Shown here piece by piece: positions 1-8,925 of a stretch of 64,000 nucleotides of DNA; position 1 is the first letter of the stretch; the number at the start of each line of letters is the position of its first letter. The stretch covers positions 1,566,001 through 1,630,000 of the forward strand of contig NZ_CP061497.1 of the NCBI RefSeq assembly GCF_014678725.1, in the 5' to 3' direction. The notes under the pieces are model-generated. The model saw nothing but the letters and a program-made list of their open reading frames with translations. It was not told where the DNA came from and did not search any database. This DNA is from Thermomonas sp. XSG. GTDB taxonomy: Bacteria > Pseudomonadota > Gammaproteobacteria > Xanthomonadales > Xanthomonadaceae. The translations under genes were made by a program, and so were the position numbers.

Positions 1-476
1 CTGGCCAGCGGATTCTTGAGATCGTGCGCCACCAGATCGACCAGTTGCTGGCGTTCCCGGGCCACCTGTGCCAGCCGATCGCGGGTCAGCTTCAGGCGCA
101 GGTGCACCTGCGTTCGCGCCAGCAGCTCCTCGGGCGGGCAGCTGCCGTCGATGTAGTCCATCGCGCCGGCGGCGAAGGCGCGCAGCAGGCGCTGCTGGTC
201 GGGCGTGGACGTCACCACGATGGCCGGAATCTGCCGCAGCTGCGGCTGCGCGTGCAGGGCCGCCAGCAGGTCGGCCCCGCCCGTCCCCGGAATCGGCAGG
301 TTCAGCAGGATCAGGTCCGGCGCCTCGCTGGCTGCGAGTTCCAGTGCCTGCGCGCCACTGGTGGCTACCAGCAGGGTGTGGCCGTGCCGGCGCAGCTGGG
401 TGATCAGCGGAATCTCCGCGTCCGCCGGGGCGGTGATCAGGAGGATTCGACCGGTGTGTGCGATCAGGTTCGGCAT
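1..476 (-). CDS. Receiver-like/histidine kinase fusion (3' part missing)
   Basis: The visible 158 residues start MPNLIAHTGRILLITAPADA. They form a CheY-like fold (residues about 10-125) followed by a helix that leads into a histidine-kinase H-box, HDLKNPLA, right at the window edge; the rest of the kinase lies outside. The receiver looks degenerate. The usual acidic pair after strand 1 is TAPADAE, the phospho-acceptor Asp is Asn (LILLNLPIPGTGG), and the conserved Lys near strand 5 is absent (DYIDGSCPPEE). I infer a pseudo-receiver that senses or binds something rather than being phosphorylated. The REC-then-kinase order resembles the intact gene at 31282-32442. Family assignment is good; function and partner are unknown. 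Confidence 0.75.
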   Translation of the reverse strand, partial: MPNLIAHTGRILLITAPADAEIPLITQLRRHGHTLLVATSGAQALELAASEAPDLILLNLPIPGTGGADLLAALHAQPQLRQIPAIVVTSTPDQQRLLRAFAAGAMDYIDGSCPPEELLARTQVHLRLKLTRDRLAQVARERQQLVDLVAHDLKNPLA

Positions 477-553
477 CGTGAGGTTACCGGGCCGGGCAAC
501 GCGGCCAAAGGTAGCAAACGCGAAATGACGCGCATCAGCACCCGGGAAGGGAC

Positions 554-1096
554 TCAGGGGCCTCCGGCATGCCGCCATTGGCCGGGTTGCAGGCCATCGA
601 GCCGGTGCGGCCCCACCGCCACCCGCACCAGCCGCAGCGTGGGTAGCCCGACCGCGGCGGTCATCCGCCGCACCTGGCGGTTGCGGCCTTCATGGATCAC
701 CAGCTCCAGCCAGGCATCAGGTACGGTCTTGCGGAACCGCACCGGCGGATCGCGCGGCCACAGCGCCGGCGCGTCCAGCCGCCGTGCCTGCGCCGGACGG
801 GTGGGGCCGTCGCTGAGCGTCACGCCCTCGCGCAGCTGCTGCAGCTGCGCATCGTCGGGCGTGCCTTCCACCTGTACCCAGTAGGTCTTCGGCTGCTTGT
901 GGGCGGGATCGGTCAGACGGTGGGCCAGGCGACCGTCGTCGGTGAGCAGCAGCAGGCCTTCTGAATCGAAATCCAGCCGCCCCGCCGGATACACCCCCGC
1001 CGGCAGGCCGAATCCTGCCAGCGTCGGGCGCAGCGGCTGGCTGCGGTCGGTGAATTGGCAGAGCACGCCATAGGGCTTGTTGAAGGCGATCAGCAT
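554..1096 (-). CDS. rluE: 23S rRNA pseudouridine synthase, RluE-like
   Basis: Member of the RsuA/RluB/RluE family of pseudouridine synthases. The catalytic Asp lies in the signature GRLDFDSEGLLLLT, and the C-terminal signature HEGRNRQVRRM is intact. The protein begins MLIAFNKPYGVLCQF with no S4 domain in front, and its short length fits RluE, which modifies U2457 of 23S rRNA in E. coli. I chose the ATG at 1096 (180 residues) because homology-like sequence begins there. An upstream in-frame ATG at 1183 has a GAGG-like site and would add 29 residues of unconvincing composition. The exact rRNA position modified cannot be read from sequence. Confidence 0.85.
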   Translation of the reverse strand: MLIAFNKPYGVLCQFTDRSQPLRPTLAGFGLPAGVYPAGRLDFDSEGLLLLTDDGRLAHRLTDPAHKQPKTYWVQVEGTPDDAQLQQLREGVTLSDGPTRPAQARRLDAPALWPRDPPVRFRKTVPDAWLELVIHEGRNRQVRRMTAAVGLPTLRLVRVAVGPHRLDGLQPGQWRHAGGP

Positions 1097-1225
1097 CGAC
1101 GCGTGGACGATCAACCTGTCCCGGGATGCGCAGGCGTCCGCCGCCGGGACGCGCAGCACCCGGCGCGTACTTGCGAATGCCATCGCCTCACGCCGGTGGG
1201 CTGTTGCATGGCGCGGGCCAACGGA

Positions 1226-2041
1226 TCAGGGCTTGCGGAAGCGCAGGGTCATGCGGTCGCTTTCGCCGATGGCGGCGTACTTCGCCTTGTCTGCCTCGTC
1301 GTGGCGGTTGGTGGGCGGCAGCGTCCACACGCCGTTGGGATGGTCGGCGCTGTCGGCCGGATTGGCGTTCACCTCGCTGCGCGCCTCCAGCACGAAGCCC
1401 GCGCGGGTGGCCAGATCGACCACCAGCGCCTCGGTCAGGTAGCCGGACTTCTTCATCGTGTCGAGGTCGGTGCCCGGCCTGGCGCGATGGTCCACCACGC
1501 CCAGCGTGCCACCCGGCTTGAGCGCGGCGAAGAAGGCCTGGAAGTAGGCGTCGGCGCTGCCTGCGGCCACCCAGTTGTGCACGTTGCGGAAGGTCAGTAC
1601 CGCATCGGCGCTGGCCGGCGCGCCCAGCGACGGCGCCTTGCTGTCGTACTCGACCAGGGTGGCGCGGCCGTAGCGCGCCGGATCCGCCGCGAACACCGCG
1701 CGCAGCGCGTTGCTGCGGCCCGGCGCGGGCGTCGCGCTGGCGGCGACGTAGCGGCCCGCATCGCGCAGGTACGGTGCCAGGATCGCGCTGTACCAGCCGC
1801 TGCCCGGGCTGATCTCGATGACGGTGTCGGTGGGCGTGAGGCCGAAGAACGCCAGCGTTTCGGCCGGGTGGCGGTAGCGGTCGCGGGCGCGCTGGGCGGC
1901 GTCGCGGCCGGGATCGGCCACTGCGGCCAGCAGCGCGGCGTCCGTCGCCGGCATGACCGCCCGCTCCTCGCTCGAAGACGTGGGCGTGCCGGCGCAGGCG
2001 GCCAGCAGCAGGGCAAGCGCGGGGATCGACAGGCGGGTCAT
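1226..2041 (-). CDS. Class I SAM methyltransferase-like lipoprotein
   Basis: 271 residues. The N-terminus (MTRLSIPALALLLAAC) is a lipoprotein signal with a lipobox ending at Cys16. The body is a Rossmann methyltransferase with a recognisable motif I region, VIEISPGSGWYSAILAPYL, resembling the predicted methyltransferases of COG4798. An apparent SAM-binding enzyme with an export signal is odd, because SAM is cytoplasmic. It may bind another ligand, or the signal may only tether it. A GGAG-like site precedes the ATG. It is transcribed away from icd's direction of origin, 102 bp beyond icd's end and after icd's terminator-like hairpin. Substrate unknown. Confidence 0.7.
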   Translation of the reverse strand: MTRLSIPALALLLAACAGTPTSSSEERAVMPATDAALLAAVADPGRDAAQRARDRYRHPAETLAFFGLTPTDTVIEISPGSGWYSAILAPYLRDAGRYVAASATPAPGRSNALRAVFAADPARYGRATLVEYDSKAPSLGAPASADAVLTFRNVHNWVAAGSADAYFQAFFAALKPGGTLGVVDHRARPGTDLDTMKKSGYLTEALVVDLATRAGFVLEARSEVNANPADSADHPNGVWTLPPTNRHDEADKAKYAAIGESDRMTLRFRKP

Positions 2042-2092
2042 GCGGCGGCTCCGGGTACGACGGGCCTGCAGGGTAAACCGGCTTGCCGCAAA

Positions 2093-2123
2093 CGCGAAGC
2101 CCGGCGCGCGGCCGGGCTTCGCG
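2093..2123 (-). terminator. Terminator-like hairpin after icd
   Basis: A perfect 13-bp inverted repeat (2093-2105 with 2111-2123, GCGCG loop) lies 20 bp beyond the icd stop. On the minus strand it is followed by a short TTT. It is a plausible intrinsic terminator, though the T-tract is short. Confidence 0.6.
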
Positions 2124-2143
2124 TGTATGCCGCCTGGCGGGCG

Positions 2144-4384
<2,241 letters not shown>

Positions 4385-4448
4385 TCATTGTCGCGCCTTG
4401 CCGCCCCGGCGGGCAAAACCCGCGCGCATGCCGGCATGCCCGGCCACG

Positions 4449-4475
4449 GAAAAGGGCGCGGCCGAAGCCGCGCCC
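4449..4475 (-). terminator. Intrinsic terminator with UUCG loop
   Basis: A 9-bp GC stem (4454-4462 with 4467-4475) closed by a UUCG tetraloop on the minus strand is followed by TTTTCC. It lies 29 bp beyond the stop of the lipoprotein gene at 4504-4998. Confidence 0.75.
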
Positions 4476-4503
4476 TCCAGGCATCGAAGCGGATTGCGCG
4501 CGC

Positions 4504-4998
4504 TCAGCGCACCTCGAACTCGCGGGTCTGCACCACGTTGCCGTCCAGCGAGATCTCCACCTTGTACTTGCCGGTCGGCCAGCCGCTGGGCTTGCTGATC
4601 TGGAAGTCGGTGACGCCGTCGCCGGTGAAGGTGACGTCCTTGCTCTCTTCGTTGACGGTCTGGTTGCTGTCCACGTGGGTCCACTTCGCGCCCAGCTTGG
4701 CCGGCACCGAGGCCATCGGGTCGGACGTGGCGGTGGCGACCGCGGCGTGGATGGTGTCCTTCGGGCTGAAGGTGGTCATCGGCGCGGTGACGCGCATGTC
4801 GGCGCCCACCGCGTTGCCGAGGTCGACGCTGGTGACCGAAGCAGTGGCCGGCATCGGTGCGGGCGGTTCCGCCATCGGTGCGGGTTCGCTGGCCACCGGC
4901 GGCGGCGCCGGTTCTTCCTTCTTCTTGCAGCCGACCAGTGCCACGCTGCCCAGCAGGACGGCGAGCACGCTCATGTGCAGGCGATTGCGCTTGTTCAT
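4504..4998 (-). CDS. Small exported lipoprotein, function unknown
   Basis: 164 residues with a lipoprotein signal peptide (lipobox LVGC, Cys24) and a GAGGAAA ribosome-binding site. A Lys-rich KKKEEP stretch and an Ala/Pro linker (about residues 30-55) lead to a compact domain (about 65-164): FSPKDTIHAAVATATSDP... GWPTGKYKVEISLDGNVVQTREFEVR. That domain looks like a small beta-sandwich of the kind that reports on a ligand or partner in the periplasm. The gene ends at a good terminator and starts 38 bp from the end of the LysM gene, so the two may be co-transcribed. I do not recognise a characterised family. Confidence 0.8.
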   Translation of the reverse strand: MNKRNRLHMSVLAVLLGSVALVGCKKKEEPAPPPVASEPAPMAEPPAPMPATASVTSVDLGNAVGADMRVTAPMTTFSPKDTIHAAVATATSDPMASVPAKLGAKWTHVDSNQTVNEESKDVTFTGDGVTDFQISKPSGWPTGKYKVEISLDGNVVQTREFEVR

Positions 4999-5036
4999 AT
5001 CGGATTTCCTCGTCGTTCGTCGAAAGGGGGCTGTAC

Positions 5037-5339
5037 TCAGTCTTCCCGCGCGGGGATCTTCAGCACCTGGCCGGGCTGGATGCGGTCCGGGTCCGAGAGC
5101 TGGTCGCGGTTGGCGTCGAAGATGCGCTTCCAGTCCTGCTTGCCGTAGAAGTGCTTGGCGATCTTCGAGAGGTTGTCGCCCCTCTCCACGGTGTAGGTCT
5201 GCTCACCGGCGGCGGCGCCGGCGATGGTTTCGGTCGACGTTACCTTCGACTGGACATCGGAGAAGTCGGGCTTGACCTGCTCCGTACTCTGCACGGCGCT
5301 TTGCACGTCGGAGAAGTCGGGTTTCTTGTCGTTGCTCAT
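5037..5339 (-). CDS. LysM domain protein
   Basis: 100 residues. A LysM domain fills about residues 47-97 (YTVERGDNLSKIAKHFYG ... IQPGQVLKIP) and would bind the glycan strands of peptidoglycan. The first 40 residues contain an imperfect direct repeat: KPDFSDVQSAVQSTE (6-20) and KPDFSDVQSKVTSTE (23-37). No signal peptide is visible, which resembles cytoplasmic YgaU-like LysM proteins. A strong AAGGAG site lies 6 nt before the ATG. Likely co-transcribed with the lipoprotein gene downstream. Confidence 0.85.
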   Translation of the reverse strand: MSNDKKPDFSDVQSAVQSTEQVKPDFSDVQSKVTSTETIAGAAAGEQTYTVERGDNLSKIAKHFYGKQDWKRIFDANRDQLSDPDRIQPGQVLKIPARED

Positions 5340-5422
5340 GGGAACTCCTTGCCCGGTATTCGGACAAGGGCAACGCTTGCACGCGACCTGTTAAGAAAAC
5401 ATCGCGGCGCGTTCAGGCAGCC

Positions 5423-6244
5423 CTATTGCCGTTCGGTGCGGGCGGCCGCGGGCGCGGCGATGCCGGGCGTGGCGCGCCAGGGATTGATGTCGAGGCCGCC
5501 GCGGCGGGTGTAGCGGGCCTCCACCGACAGCTGCTGCGGCGCACAGCGCGCCAGCAGGTCGACGAAGATCTGCTCCACGCACTGTTCGTGGAAGCCGGCG
5601 TGGTCACGGAAGCTGACCAGGTAGCGCAACAGGCCGGCGCGGTCGAGGCGCGGGCCGCGGTAGGCGATGGTGACGTCGGCCCAGTCGGGCTGGCCGGTGA
5701 CCGGGCAGTTGGACTTCAGCAGCGCGCTGTGCAGTCTTTCTTCGACGATCTCCCCGGCATCGGCCTGCAGCAGCGAGGCGTCCGGGGGGCCGTAGCTGTC
5801 GATGGCGATGTCGAGGCCATCGATGTCGTCGGCATCCGCCGCCGTCGCTTGTGCGGGCAGGCCGAACGCCATCGTCACCGGCGCGCCGGCAGCCTGCGAC
5901 AGGTCCACCTCGATGCGCGCGCGTACCGCTTCGGCATCGTCGAAGCGGCTGGCGTTGAAGGAGTTCAGGTAGAGCTTGAGCGATTTGGATTCCACCAGGT
6001 TGGGCGAATCCGCCGGCACCTGCAGGGTGGCGGTGGCCACCTGCGGCTTGCCGCGCGGGTCCAGCCACGAGAGTTCGAATGCCTGCCAGCGATCGATGCC
6101 GATGAACGGCAGCGCATCCGCGGCGATGCCCAGCTGCGCGCGCGCCGGCGCGCGCGGGATCGGGTACAGCAGGCCGGGTTCGTACTGCGCGGGGTAGGCG
6201 GTCTCGCGGCCGAGCGGCGAATTGGCGGTGGTGTTGGCGTTCAT
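5423..6244 (-). CDS. queF: NADPH-dependent 7-cyano-7-deazaguanine reductase
   Basis: 273 residues, the long (unimodular, E. coli-type) QueF. It reduces preQ0 to preQ1 in queuosine synthesis for tRNA wobble positions. Visible signatures are the substrate-binding strand [17 protein letters not shown] and the catalytic region [15 protein letters not shown], with the nucleophilic Cys and the Asp. I chose the ATG at 6244 because it overlaps the zapE stop as ATGA. The in-frame extension to 6373 is poorly composed and lies inside zapE. The overlap means queF is probably translated by coupling from zapE. Confidence 0.96.
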   Translation of the reverse strand: MNANTTANSPLGRETAYPAQYEPGLLYPIPRAPARAQLGIAADALPFIGIDRWQAFELSWLDPRGKPQVATATLQVPADSPNLVESKSLKLYLNSFNASRFDDAEAVRARIEVDLSQAAGAPVTMAFGLPAQATAADADDIDGLDIAIDSYGPPDASLLQADAGEIVEERLHSALLKSNCPVTGQPDWADVTIAYRGPRLDRAGLLRYLVSFRDHAGFHEQCVEQIFVDLLARCAPQQLSVEARYTRRGGLDINPWRATPGIAAPAAARTERQ

Positions 6245-7344
6245 TCGCAGCGGTGCTCGTGGGCAAGGTAGTCGGCGGACTGCATTTCGATCAGCCGCGA
6301 AGCGGTGCGTTCGAACGCGGCGGCCAGGCGTTCGCCCGAATACAGCGCCATCGGCGGGGCGGCGGCGGTGCATACCAGGTTGACGTGGCGGTCGTACAGC
6401 TCATCCACAAGGTGCACGAAGCGACGCGCGGCGTCGTCGCGCAGCCCATCGAAATGCGGAATGCCGCCCACCAGCACGGTATGGAATTCGCGTGCGATCT
6501 CGATGTAATCGGCGTTGCCGCGCGGGCCCTCGCACAGCGCGGCGAAGTCGAACCAGCACAGCCCCTTGCTGCGCGCGCGCACCGGGATGCGGCGGCCATC
6601 GATGACGATGCCGGCATCGCGGTGGCCATCGTCGCCGCCCAGCTCGTGCCAGCGCCGCTGCAGCCAGGCATCGCCGTCGGCGTCCAGCGGGGCGCGGTAC
6701 ACCGGCGACTGGGTCAGCGCGCGCAGCCGGTAGTCGGTGTCGCTGACCAGCTCCACTACTTCGCAGTGGCCCTGCAGCAGGGCGATCGCGGGCAGGAAGC
6801 GCGCGCGCTGCAGGCCGTCCTTGTACAGCGCGGCGGGCGCGGCGTTGGAGGTGGTCACCAGCACCACGCCTTCGGCGAACAGGCGCTCCAGCAGCCGTGC
6901 CAGCAGCATCGCGTCGCCGATGTCGGAGACGAAGAATTCATCGAGCACCAGCACGCGCAGGTTGCGGCGCCATTCGCGCGCGATCGCCGCCAGCGGATCG
7001 CGTTCGCCGGCATGCGCGCGCAGGCGCTCGTGCACCTCGCGCATGAAGCGGTGGAAATGGGTGCGGCGCTTCTCGCGGATCGGCAGGCTGGCGTAGAACA
7101 GGTCGATCAGGAAGGTCTTGCCGCGGCCGACCCCGCCCCACAGGTACAGCCCGTGTACCGGCGGCGCCTCCGCCGGGCCGCCAAGCAGCCGCTGCAGCAG
7201 GCCGCGCGCGGGTGCCGGCTGCAGCAGTTCGGCATGGACGCGGTCGAGCGCGCGCAGCGCCGCCTGCTGGGCCGGATCGGCAAGCCAGTCGCCGCGCGCC
7301 ACGCCCTCGGCATAGCGCTGCGAAGGAAGCGACGCCTCGCTCAT
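6241..7344 (-). CDS. zapE: Cell division ATPase ZapE (AFG1-like)
   Basis: 367 residues, AFG1/ZapE family. The Walker A motif is [13 protein letters not shown] (about residues 69-81) and the Walker B motif is [15 protein letters not shown]. In E. coli ZapE associates with the Z-ring late in division. It sits in the middle of a three-gene operon with ATGA overlaps on both sides (hydrolase stop/zapE start at 7341-7344, zapE stop/queF start at 6241-6244). Confidence 0.95.
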   Translation of the reverse strand: MSEASLPSQRYAEGVARGDWLADPAQQAALRALDRVHAELLQPAPARGLLQRLLGGPAEAPPVHGLYLWGGVGRGKTFLIDLFYASLPIREKRRTHFHRFMREVHERLRAHAGERDPLAAIAREWRRNLRVLVLDEFFVSDIGDAMLLARLLERLFAEGVVLVTTSNAAPAALYKDGLQRARFLPAIALLQGHCEVVELVSDTDYRLRALTQSPVYRAPLDADGDAWLQRRWHELGGDDGHRDAGIVIDGRRIPVRARSKGLCWFDFAALCEGPRGNADYIEIAREFHTVLVGGIPHFDGLRDDAARRFVHLVDELYDRHVNLVCTAAAPPMALYSGERLAAAFERTASRLIEMQSADYLAHEHRCE

Positions 7345-8015
7345 GCCGCGGGAGGCTGCGGCAGCCAGCCGCGGATGCCGTTTTTCACCGCGCCGCGCAG
7401 GTCCATCAGCTTTCGATGGAAGAAGTGGCTGGTGTCGGGCATCTCCACCAGCTCGGGCGGCGAAGGCAGCGAGGTCACCCAGTCACTCACGGCGGTGGCA
7501 TCGACGATCTCGTCGGCATCGCCCTGGATCACCAGCCACGGCATGGTCGGCAGGGCGATGTCCGTAAACTCCCAGCTGCGGCCCACCGGCGGGGCGATGC
7601 TGATCAGCGCGGCCGCGCCAAGCTCCACCGCGCCGCGAAGCGACACCCAGGCACCGAAGCTGAAGCCGGCCAGCCACAGCGCCTTGTCCGGATGGCGCGC
7701 GCGCGCCCACGCGGCGACCGCGCGCAGGTCGTCCAGTTCGCCATCGCCGTTGTCGAACTTGCCTTCGGAGCCACCCACGCCGCGGAAATTGAAACGGAGG
7801 GTGGCGATGCCGGATTCGCGCAGTGCGCGCGCAGCCATCGTCACCACCTTGTTGTGCATGGTGCCGCCCTCGGTGGGCAGCGGATGGCAGACGATGGCCA
7901 GCACCGGCTGCGGCGTGGCCTCGGCCGCGTCGTACGCTGCCTCGATCCGGCCCGCGGGGCCGTCGATGACCAGCGCCGCATCGGCGCCGGCGGGCTTGGC
8001 TGTCGTCTCGTTCAT
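7341..8015 (-). CDS. Alpha/beta hydrolase (COG2945-like)
   Basis: 224 residues. The alpha/beta-hydrolase core has the nucleophile elbow GFSFGAWV, an oxyanion-region motif CHPLPTEGGTMHNKVV, an Asp region IQGDADEIVDA and a terminal His in DTSHFFH. It belongs with small cytoplasmic hydrolases of unknown substrate annotated near COG2945. The start is uncertain: ATGs at 8015 and 8024 and an upstream codon at 8066 are all in frame. The one at 8015 has a CATCAT hexamer 7 nt upstream, like the leaderless starts elsewhere in the window. First gene of the hydrolase-zapE-queF operon. Confidence 0.85.
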   Translation of the reverse strand: MNETTAKPAGADAALVIDGPAGRIEAAYDAAEATPQPVLAIVCHPLPTEGGTMHNKVVTMAARALRESGIATLRFNFRGVGGSEGKFDNGDGELDDLRAVAAWARARHPDKALWLAGFSFGAWVSLRGAVELGAAALISIAPPVGRSWEFTDIALPTMPWLVIQGDADEIVDATAVSDWVTSLPSPPELVEMPDTSHFFHRKLMDLRGAVKNGIRGWLPQPPAA

Positions 8016-8072
8016 GCCTGCCATGATGCCGCAGCCAGCGTGAAACCGCCGGCCGGCCCGCCACAAACGCGA

Positions 8073-8092
8073 ACGCCGCCCGCAGGCGGCGT
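8073..8092 (-). terminator. Weak terminator-like hairpin after cytochrome gene
   Basis: An 8-bp inverted repeat (8073-8080 with 8085-8092) lies 24 bp past the cytochrome stop. Only an interrupted T-rich stretch (TCGCGTTTG) follows on the minus strand. Confidence 0.4.
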
Positions 8093-8115
8093 CCGGCTGG
8101 CGTGCGGTGCGCGGC

Positions 8116-8637
8116 TTACTTGCTCTGCGACACCATCCACTCGACCACGGCCTTCATCTGGTCGTCGGTCAGGGCCGGGTTGCCGCCCTTGGCCGGCATC
8201 ACCCCGGCGGTGCCGGTGAAGCCTTCGGTGGCCTTCTTGATCAGCATCTCCACGCCCTGCTCAGCCGCGCGCGCGCCGATGCCGGCGGCGTCAAGCTTCG
8301 GGGCGCCGCCGACGCCGGCGGTGTGGCAGCCGGCGCAGGGGCCGTTGTTGAAGATCTCCGCGCCATCGGTGCGGCCATCGAACGGCACGTTGGCGGTCTG
8401 TGCAGCGGAAGCCGCCGCGGCGGCGGCAGCCTGCGCCGCGGCGCCCGTGGCGCCGGCATAAACCGCGCCCACCGGAGCGATGCGGTCCTGCAGGCTCTGC
8501 TTGGCCACCGCGCTTTCGGGGTACTCGACCTTGCCGTTGAGGTGGCGGGCGAACAGGATCAGGCCCAGCGCCAACAACACCAGGAAAGCGATCACCATCG
8601 AGAAACGCTTGAGGAAAGCCAGGTCGTGAGTCCGCAT
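8116..8637 (-). CDS. Membrane-anchored c-type cytochrome (c5-like)
   Basis: 173 residues. One N-terminal transmembrane helix (about 12-30, FSMVIAFLVLLALGLILFA) anchors the protein. An Ala-rich linker (about 61-80) follows, then a single class I cytochrome domain with the haem motif CAGCH (101-105) and a likely Met ligand in GVMPAKGG. It would carry electrons in the periplasm, as cytochrome c5 relatives do. The ATG at 8637 begins the recognisable protein; the longer in-frame extension is antisense-like. An AATAAT -10-like hexamer sits at 8683-8688. It is divergent from the autotransporter gene. Confidence 0.9.
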   Translation of the reverse strand: MRTHDLAFLKRFSMVIAFLVLLALGLILFARHLNGKVEYPESAVAKQSLQDRIAPVGAVYAGATGAAAQAAAAAAASAAQTANVPFDGRTDGAEIFNNGPCAGCHTAGVGGAPKLDAAGIGARAAEQGVEMLIKKATEGFTGTAGVMPAKGGNPALTDDQMKAVVEWMVSQSK

Positions 8638-8773
8638 GTTGTTCCCGCGCAGTCGTGGCCTTTTTCGGCCGCCAAGCCCCGGATTATTCCAGAACCGGCG
8701 CTGCGGCGCGAGGTTTGCGGTGGAAACGCCCGCGCGGCGGGCGTCCCGGCAAGGCGTGCGGGCAGTCACGCTA

Positions 8774-8803
8774 TTGACACGGCCAATCGCAAGCAGCGAT
8801 AAA
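8774..8803 (+). promoter_or_regulatory. Sigma70-type promoter of the autotransporter gene
   Basis: A consensus -35 TTGACA (8774-8779), an 18-bp spacer and GATAAA (8798-8803, 4 of 6 matches) predict transcription from about 8810. The 5' leader would then be about 115 nt before the ATG at 8926. It lies in the 288-bp divergent region shared with the cytochrome gene; I see nothing else clear there. Confidence 0.55.
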
Positions 8804-8925
8804 GGACCACTGAGCAGACGCCGGGGAGGGTGGTTTGTTCGATGTCCCTCTCCTGCCTCGGCGCTGCTGGCGGAACCATCCGGTCCCGCAGTCGCACCCT
8901 TGAATTTCTGGCTTCGGGAGATGGC

